A stretch of DNA of 64,000 bases, taken from the NCBI GenBank assembly GCA_950295325.1, contig OX485808.1, forward strand, positions 28,352,527 through 28,416,526, written 5' to 3'. The position numbers and the translations under genes were made by a program. The notes below the pieces were generated by a model. The model made no database searches and was not told the origin of the DNA. It saw only the letters and a list, made by a program, of their open reading frames with translations. Source of the DNA: Polytrichum commune. Taxonomy: Eukaryota; Streptophyta; Polytrichopsida; Polytrichales; Polytrichaceae. Positions within the stretch are counted from its first letter, which is position 1; every line of letters starts with the position of its first letter. Below, piece by piece: positions 57,801-64,000 of this stretch.

Positions 57801-60767
57801 GAACTTCCAGAGGATTTTGGGGGATTACAAAGTCTTGTAGAGTTCAATGCAAGGCGTTGTTCTTCCTTGTCAAGGTTATCAGAATCATTCGGTCAGTTGC
57901 CAAACTTGGAAAGATTGGACCTGGAAGGTTGTGGCCGCCTTCAAAGCCTACCTACATCTATTGGTGGGCTCACGAAGTTGAGAATTCTCAACATATCGGA
58001 CTCAGAAGTGCAAGAACTTCCGGAGGATTTTGGGAGACTACAAAGTCTTGTAGAGTTCAATGCAAGGCGTTGTTCCTCGTTGTCAAGGTTACAGGAATCA
58101 TTGGGTCAGTTGCCAAACTTGGAAACATTGTACCTCCAATGTTGTGGCCAACTTCAAAGCCTACCTACATTTGTTGGTGGGCTCACGATGTTGAGAGTTC
58201 TAAACATATGGTACTCAGGAGTGCAAGAACTTCCGGGGGATTTTGGGACATTACAAAGTCTTGAAGAGTTCAATGCAAGTGGTTGTTCCTCCTTGTCAAG
58301 GTTACCGGAATCATTCGGTCAGTTGCCAAACTTAGAAAGATTGACCTTGGAATTTTGTGGGTGCCTTCAAAGCTTACCTACATCTGTTGGTGGGCTTACT
58401 AAGTTGAGAGTTCTAAACATATCAGACTCAAGAGTGCAAGAACTTCCGGAGGATTTTGGGAAACTACAAAGTCTTGTAGAGTTCAATGCAAGTCGTTGTT
58501 CCTCCTTGTCAAGGTTACCGGAATCATTGGGTCAGTTGCCAAACTTGGAAAAATTGGACCTGGAAGGTTGTGGCCTGCTTCAAAGAATACCTACATCTAT
58601 TGATGGGCTCACGAATTTGGAAGTTCTTGAATTATCGGGGTTAGGAGTGCAAGAACTTCCGGAGGATTTTGGGAGACTAAAAAGTCTTGTAGAGTTCAAT
58701 GCAAGGCGTGTTTCCTCCTTGTCAAGGTTACCGGAATCATTGAATCAGTTGCCAAACTTGGAAAGATTGGACCTGGAAGGTTGTGGCCAGCTTCAAAGCT
58801 TACCTACATCTCTCGGTGGACTCACAAAGTTGAGAATTCTAAACATATCGGGCTCAGGAGTGCAAGAACTTCCGGAGGATTTTGGGAGACTACAAAGTCT
58901 TGTAGAGTTCAATGCAAGGGGTTGTTGTTCCTTGTCAAGGTTACCGGAATCATTGGGTCAGTTGCCAAACTTGGAAAGATTGGACCTGACAAGTTGTGGC
59001 CGCCTTCAAAGCCTACCTACATCTATTGGTGGGCTCACGAAGTTGGAAGTTTTTGAAATATCGTGGTCAGGAGTCCAAGAACTTTCGGAGGATTTTGGGA
59101 GACTACAAAGTCTCGTAGAGTTCAATGGAGGTTTTTGTTCCTCCTTGTCAAGGTTACCGGAATCATTGGGTCAGTTGCCAAACTTGGAAAGATTGGACCT
59201 GGAAGGTTGTGTCTGCCTTCAAAGCTTACCTACATCTCTTGGTGGGCTCACAAAGTTGAGAGTTCTAAACATAGGGCGCTCAAGAGTGCAAGAACTTCCA
59301 GAGGATTTTGGGAGACTACAAAGTCTTGTAGAATTTAATGCATGGAATTGTTCCTCCTTGTCAAGGTTACCGGAATCATTGGGTCAGTTGCCAAACTTGG
59401 AAAGATTGGAGCTGACAAGGTGTGGCCGCCTTCAAAGCCTACCTACATCTATTGGTGGGCTCACGAAGTTGGAAGTTTTTGAAATATCGTGGTCAGGAGT
59501 CCAAGAACTTTCGGAGGATATTGGGAGACTACAAAGTCTTGTAGAATTCAATGCAAGGTGTTGTTCCTCGTTGTCAAGGTTACCGGAATCATTCGGTCAG
59601 TTTCCAAACTTGGTAAAATTGGACCTCCAACATTGTGACCAACTTGAAAGCCTACCTACATCGGTTGGTGGGCTCACGAAGTTGAGAGGTCTAAACATAT
59701 CTCACTCAAGAGTGAAAGAACTTCCAGAGGATTTTGGGAGACTACAAAGTCTTGTAGAATTCAATGCAAGGTGTTGTTCCTCGTTGTCAAGGTTACCGGA
59801 ATCATTCGGTCAGTTTCCAAACTTGGTAAAATTGGACCTCCAAGATTGTGACCAACTTGAAAGCCTACCTACATCGGTTGGTGGGCTCACGAAGTTGAGA
59901 GGTCTAAACATATCTCACTCAAGAGTGAAAGAACTTCCAGAGGATTTTGGGAGACTACAAAGTCTTGTAGGGTTCAATGCAAGTGCTTGTTCTTCCTTGT
60001 CAAGGTTACCGGAGTCATTGGGTCAGTTGCCAAACTTGGAAAGATTGGACCTGGAAGGTTGTGGCCGCCTTCAAAACCTACCTATATATATTGGTGGGCT
60101 CACGAAGTTGACAGTTCTAGACATATCGGACTTAGGAGTGCAAGAACTTCCGGAGGATTTTGGGAGACTACAAAGTCTTGTAGAGTTCAATGCAAGGCGT
60201 TGTTCCTTGTTGTCAAGGTTACCGGAATCATTTGGTCAGTTTCCAAACTTGGTAAAATTGGACCTAAAAGGTTGTGGCCGCCTTCAAAGTTTACCTACAT
60301 TTGTTGGTGGGCTCACGAAGTTGATAGTTCTACACATATGGTGCTCAGGAGTGCGAGAACTTCCGGAGGACTTTGGGAGACTACAAAGTCTTGTAGAGTT
60401 CAATGCAAAGCGTTGTTCCTCCTTGTCAAGGTTACCGGAATCATTCGGTCAGTTGCCAAAATTGGAAAGATTGGACCTGTACGGTTGTGGCCGCCTTCAA
60501 AGCTTACCTAGATCGTTTGGTGGGCTTACGAACTTGAGAGGTCTAAACATATCTCACTCAGGAGTGAAAGAACTTCCGGAGGATTTTGGGAGACTACAAA
60601 GTCTTGTAGTGTTCATTGGAAGGGGTTGTTCCTCCTTGTCAAGGGTACCGGAATCATTCTGTCAGTTGCCAAACTTAGAAAGATTGTACCTCCAAGATTG
60701 TAACCAACTTGAAAGCCTACCTACATCGTTTGGTGGGCTCACGAAGTTGAAAGTTCTTGAATTATAG
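54815..60767 (+). CDS. TIR-NB-ARC-LRR (TNL) intracellular immune receptor, four exons
   Basis: Exons are 54,815-55,410, 55,570-56,656, 56,976-57,275 and 57,678-60,767. The phases (2,0,0) all fit and the product is about 1,690 aa. After a Lys/Glu-rich start, residues 54-190 are a TIR domain (YDVFLNHRGPDVKRSFVSHL; E129 in CLNEL is the expected NADase glutamate). NB-ARC has the P-loop GTGGIGKT (255-262), kinase-2 VVVDD (325-329), GLPLA (416-420) and MHD (521-523). Exon 3 is the usual pre-LRR segment (LRILILEDCDV). Exon 4 is about 14 copies of a 71-residue, three-LRR unit. TNLs sense pathogen effectors and signal through TIR-made nucleotides and EDS1. The TAG at 60,765 ends the frame within the array. 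It may be a working receptor with a shortened C terminus or an early pseudogene. Confidence 0.88.
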
Positions 60768-61478
60768 TACTCAAGAGTGCAAGAACTTCCGGAGGATTTT
60801 GGGAGACTACAAAGTCTTGTAGAGTTCAATGCAAGGCGTGTTTCCTCCTTGTCAAGGTTACCGGAATCATTGGGTCAGTTGCCAAACTTGGAAAGATTGG
60901 ACCTGGAAGGTTGTGGCCGCTTTCAAAGCTTACCTACATCTGTTGGTGGGCTCACGAACTTGAGAGTTTTTGACTTATTGGACTCAGGAGTGCAAGAATT
61001 TCTAGAGGATTTTGGGAGACTACAAAGTCTTGTAGAGTTCAATTGAGGTTATTGTTCCTCCTTGTCAAGGTTACCGGAATCATTGGGTCATTTGCCAAAT
61101 TTGGAAAGATTGTACCTCCTACATTGTGACCAACTTGACAGCCTACCTACATCGTTTGGTGGGCTCACGAAGTTGAAAGTTTTTGAATTATAGTACTCAG
61201 GAGTGCAAGAACTTCCGGAGGATTTTGGGAAACTACAAAGTCTTGTAGAGTTCAATGCAAGGGGTTGTTCCTCCTTGTCAAGGTTACCGGAATCATTTGG
61301 TCAGTTGCCAAAATTGGAAAGATTGTACCTCCAAGGTTGTGGCCAAGATCAAAGCCTACTTACATCTATTAGTGGGCTCACAAATTTGGGATTTCTAAAC
61401 ATATCGGGGTTAGGAGTGCAAGAACTTCCGGAGGATTTTGGAAAATTACAATGTCTTGTAGACTTCAATGCAGGTGTA
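57678..61478 (+). repeat. 213-bp tandem LRR-coding array, about 17-18 units
   Basis: The unit encodes LPESFGQLPNLERLDLEGC, then LQSLPTSIGGLTKLRVLNIS, then GVQELPEDFGRLQSLVEFNA (71 aa). The period is constant. Some neighbours are nearly identical: 59,560-59,770 and 59,773-59,985 differ by about one residue in the shared part. Others repeat two units apart (SWSGVQELSED at 59,060 and 59,486), so the array grew by unequal exchange of one- and two-unit blocks. Confidence 0.92.
60768..61478 (+). pseudogene. Decayed 3' continuation of the TNL LRR array
   Basis: About three more LRR units follow in the same frame but contain a TGA (61,044-61,046) and a TAG (61,191-61,193) besides the TAG at 60,765. 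There are no frameshifts; similarity stops at 61,478, where the LTR-like sequence begins. Confidence 0.8.
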
Positions 61479-61589
61479 TGAGCCCAAAATGGGGGCTCAC
61501 ATTTGTTTTATGCTTAGAATTTAGTTGAAGTTGCATTTGACGTCATTATTGAAGCATCAAAAAGTATAAAAAAGAGTGAGGTTGTGTGA

Positions 61590-62110
61590 GGCCAAACTAC
61601 CCACCCTTAAGCGTCCTAGTCCGGATGAGGGAATTTGGATCACATTCGTGTTCATATAACTCCCTCTTACCCACTTCGCACAAATCCATTTCATTTTCCA
61701 TCAATTCTTGCACACCAATTTATTCCATAATAAGAGTACAAGCATTGAAAAATGCTCTTCTCTAATGTCAACCCCGTATTACATCCCATCATAAAACCCA
61801 TACACCTAGTGAACATTCAATACCACCACCTAACATGACGTGGTGTACTCACTAACTCACTAACTAGTCAATTAGGCCGACTTCAGCCAACTTAGGCCAC
61901 CTCCAATTACTAATGTGAGCCGTTGTGAGGCCAAACTGCCCACCCTTAAGCGTCCTAGTCCGGGTGAGGGCATGGGGATCACATTCTTCCTAGCCTAGCT
62001 AAATCATTCCAATGCCCTTGGTTTGCATCGCATCCAACATCATCGGTAGGCACCCCAATTTATTCCACAACAAGATTACAAGTGTTAAGAAACACTCTTT
62101 TCCATTATGG
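61590..62110. repeat. Two ~335-bp-spaced direct copies inside the LTR-like sequence
   Basis: 'CCCACCCTTAAGCGTCCTAG' occurs at about 61,603 and 61,940, each followed by 'GGATCACATTC' and 'CCAATTTATTCCA'. Confidence 0.75.
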
Positions 62111-62299
62111 CATTATTGGCTCCCTCCCTTACAAGTCCACACAACACAACCACAAGTCCAACCCCTAAGACCACCTTCTAATGCCGGTGTTCACCTAACT
62201 TGCTAATGAGCTATCTACCTAGATAAAATTATGTAATAACTAATTTACTAACTACACACAAGCTAGTAAACCTATTAGTTCCGTCAACCCCCACACGTG

Positions 62300-62642
62300 G
62301 TCTTAGACCAGCTCCTAACCATCTCGGCCTTGGCCAACTGTCTCCCATTTCAGCCTCGGTCTTAGACCAGCTCCTAACCATCTCAGCCCTGTCCAACTGC
62401 CTCTAAGTTCAAGCCTCGGTCTTAGACCAGCTACTCACCATCTCAGCCCTGTCCAACTGCATATAATTTCAGGCCTTAGTCTTAAACCAACTCCTAACCA
62501 TATCGGCCTTGACCCCTGCCTCTAATTTCAAGCCTTAGTCTTAAACCAGCTCCTCACCATCTCAGCCCTGTCCAACTGCCTCTAAGTTCAGGCCTCGGTC
62601 TTAGACCAACTCCTCACCATCTCGGCCTTGGCCGACTGTCCC
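62300..62642. repeat. 60-bp tandem repeat, six copies
   Basis: The word 'GTCTTAGACCAGCTCC' or a variant starts near 62,300, 62,360, 62,420, 62,480, 62,539 and 62,599, followed by 'ACCATCTCAGCCCTGTCCAA'. Lies inside the LTR-like sequence. Confidence 0.9.
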
Positions 62643-62782
62643 CCCTTTCACCTTAATCAACCACTTTTCTAAGTCTCCACTAATCACTATATTTTCTAAG
62701 TTCTCCCTAATCAACTACATTTTCTAAGTTCCCCCTAATCAACTACATTTTCTACCACACTACACCACACCCACACACACAC

Positions 62783-63974
62783 ACACACACACCCAAGGGA
62801 GAGAGAGAGAGAATGAGAGAGGAGGAAGGAAGATGAGAGAGGGCATCCCACAACCACGACCTCACTAACATTTTCCTACTTAGTAGGACCTTATCCTATC
62901 CACTAACTCCTTACCCCCTAAACTAACAAGAACATGTTCTAATTCAAACATTTAAATCAAAGGCACTTCCCCTTGCCTCATCAAACACTACTCCTCTAAT
63001 CAAAACTCTCCCTAATGCCACTAATCCTTTATTTAACCACACAAAATGGCTTAAGGCCTAAACATAAATCCACACTAAGCCTCACTCTTTTTATACTTTT
63101 GATTGTTTCAATAACACTCCAATTGCAATTCTAATTAAATTCTAAACATAAAACAAATATGAGCACTCATTTTGGGCTCATAGCCGTCCCAGCTGTCCCC
63201 TTACTATCTGAACTCAATCCTTGCGGCACCCAGCTGCCAACCTTGCGGTCTGAGACCAGTCCCGCAGCCGTCCAGTTGCTCCCTTACTATCTGAACTCAA
63301 TCCTTGCGGCACCCAGCTGGCAACCTTGCGGTCTGAGACCAGTCCCGCAGCCGTCCAGCTGCCCCCTTACTATCTGAACTCAATCCTTGCGGCACCCAGC
63401 TGGCAACCTTGCGGTCTGAGACCAGTCCCGCAGCCGTCCAGCTGCTCCCTTACTATCTGAACTCAATCCTTGTAGCTACCCTTAATCCCAGCAGTCCCCC
63501 ACTAATTCCACTAAGTCCCCTACCTAATCCCACATATTTCTTCCGAGCTCTAAGAGCTCTATCTCCTAGAGAAGAGAGAGAGAGAGAGAGAGAAGAGGAA
63601 GAGAGAAAAATGAAGAGAGAAAGGAAGAGAAGGAGAGGGCACCCAAGACCACAAACCCTTTAACCTTCTCCTACTTAGTAGGACCTTATCCTATCCACTA
63701 AACCCTCACCCCCTAAACCAACAAGAACATGTTCTAAATCAAACATTTAAATCCAAGGCCCTTCCCCTTGCTTCATCAAACACTACTCACTTAACCACAA
63801 CACTCCCTAATGCCACTAAGCTTCTAATTAACCACACAAAATAGGCTTAAGGCCTAAACATAAATCCACACCAAGCCTCACTCTTTATACTTTTGATTGT
63901 TTCAATAACACTCCAAATGCAATTCTAAATAAATTCTAAACATAAAACAAATATGAGCAACCATTTTGGGCTCA
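62783..63974. repeat. Duplicated right part of the LTR-like sequence, ~790 bp apart
   Basis: 62,783-63,180 and 63,570-63,974 are alike from the GA-rich start through 'CTTAGTAGGACCTTATCC', 'AACAAGAACATGTTCT' and 'CTAAACATAAAACAAATATG' to TTTTGGGCTCA. Confidence 0.9.
63181..63475. repeat. 83-bp tandem repeat, about four copies
   Basis: 'TCCTTGCGGCACCCAGCTG' starts at 63,218, 63,301 and 63,384, and a truncated version starts at 63,467, giving an exact 83-bp period. Confidence 0.95.
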
Positions 63975-63980
63975 TATAAT

Positions 63981-63997
63981 TGGCGACCATCGGGGGA
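63981..63997. other. Putative primer-binding site of the LTR retrotransposon
   Basis: TGGCGACCATCGGGGGA begins with TGG, the complement of the tRNA CCA end. It has the general form (TGGCG..NNN..GGGGA) of primer-binding sites in plant Ty3/gypsy elements. The tRNA was not identified. Confidence 0.5.
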
Positions 63998-64000
63998 TGG

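Larger units (their letters stand above)
61479..63974. mobile_element. Putative 5' LTR (2.5 kb) of an LTR retrotransposon, inserted in the TNL
   Basis: Starts TGAGCCCAAAATGG and ends CCATTTTGGGCTCA, so it has perfect TG...CA inverted ends. Six bases later (63,981-63,997) comes TGGCGACCATCGGGGGA, which looks like a tRNA primer-binding site. Unusually, the end similarity extends inwards as an imperfect inverted repeat of about 100 bp (TTGTTTTATG, TTAGAATTT, TATAAA...GAGTGAGG). A third copy of the right end lies at about 62,880-63,180. The body of the element lies outside the window. A DNA transposon with long inverted repeats and TA flanks is the alternative. Confidence 0.6.

Noticed and set aside
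57716-60511. Several 90-180-codon plus-strand frames in the LRR exon
   Set aside because: They are alternative-frame shadows of the 213-bp repeat, whose period is a multiple of three and so keeps other frames open too.
61460-61490. A splice donor (GCAG|GTGTAT) ending the TNL LRR exon
   Set aside because: It coincides with the boundary of the LTR-like element and lies after three in-frame stops; insertion explains it better.
62300-63475. CRISPR-like appearance of the 60-bp and 83-bp repeats
   Set aside because: Units are adjacent with no unique spacers, the genome is plant, and they sit inside a transposable element.

Overview
The window is nuclear DNA of a land plant. Its genes are split by GT-AG introns. 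They include a TOM1-like VHS-GAT protein, a PITH-domain protein and a TIR-NB-ARC-LRR (TNL) resistance-type gene. The rest is AT-rich DNA filled with MITEs, a SINE, LINE and LTR-type sequence and GA microsatellites. The TNL and the algal-looking LINE make me favour a non-grass plant, perhaps a gymnosperm, fern or lycophyte; this is inference only.

Layout. 1-13.5 kb has no well supported conserved gene. It holds a Gln-rich repeat ORF (1.0-1.7 kb, minus), three MITEs or foldbacks, GA tracts, and a 4-kb nest (9.5-13.5 kb) of tandem ~0.6-kb units with a palindromic core, broken by two MITEs and a SINE with 15-bp target-site duplications. 13.6-19.8 kb is a three-exon TOM1-like gene (plus). 19.8-28.1 kb is intergenic and ends in a 1.4-kb PIF/Harbinger-like element that itself contains a MITE. 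28.2-30.1 kb has the first three exons of a PITH-domain gene; later exons were not found. 34.65-35.12 kb has an orphan exon-like ORF.

35,185-48,005 (minus) is the most notable object: a 12.8-kb, apparently full-length non-LTR retrotransposon flanked by a perfect 12-bp target-site duplication. ORF1 has an RRM-like domain. ORF2 is about 2,800 codons and overlaps ORF1 as ATGAATAG. ORF2 carries two 2A-like motifs (GDIKPNPGP, GDIHPNPGP), a complete APE-type endonuclease, a YADD reverse transcriptase, RNase H, a CCHC knuckle and a C-terminal stretch resembling a PD-(D/E)XK restriction-like nuclease. That set recalls the dual-endonuclease Dualen/RandI elements known from Chlamydomonas. Two nonsense codons and two frameshifts break ORF2.

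48-54.8 kb is intergenic and holds a tandemly duplicated ~1-kb block just upstream of the TNL. 54.8-60.8 kb is a four-exon TNL encoding about 1,690 aa, whose LRR exon is an array of 213-bp (71-aa) units. The array continues in frame past three stop codons until 61,478. There it meets a 2.5-kb sequence with LTR-like ends (TGAGCCCAAAA...TTTTGGGCTCA) followed by a primer-binding-site-like motif. This looks like the 5' LTR of an element that runs off the window.

Limits: everything was read by eye, and no search or alignment was run. Splice sites were chosen by GT-AG consensus, reading phase and remembered family structure.
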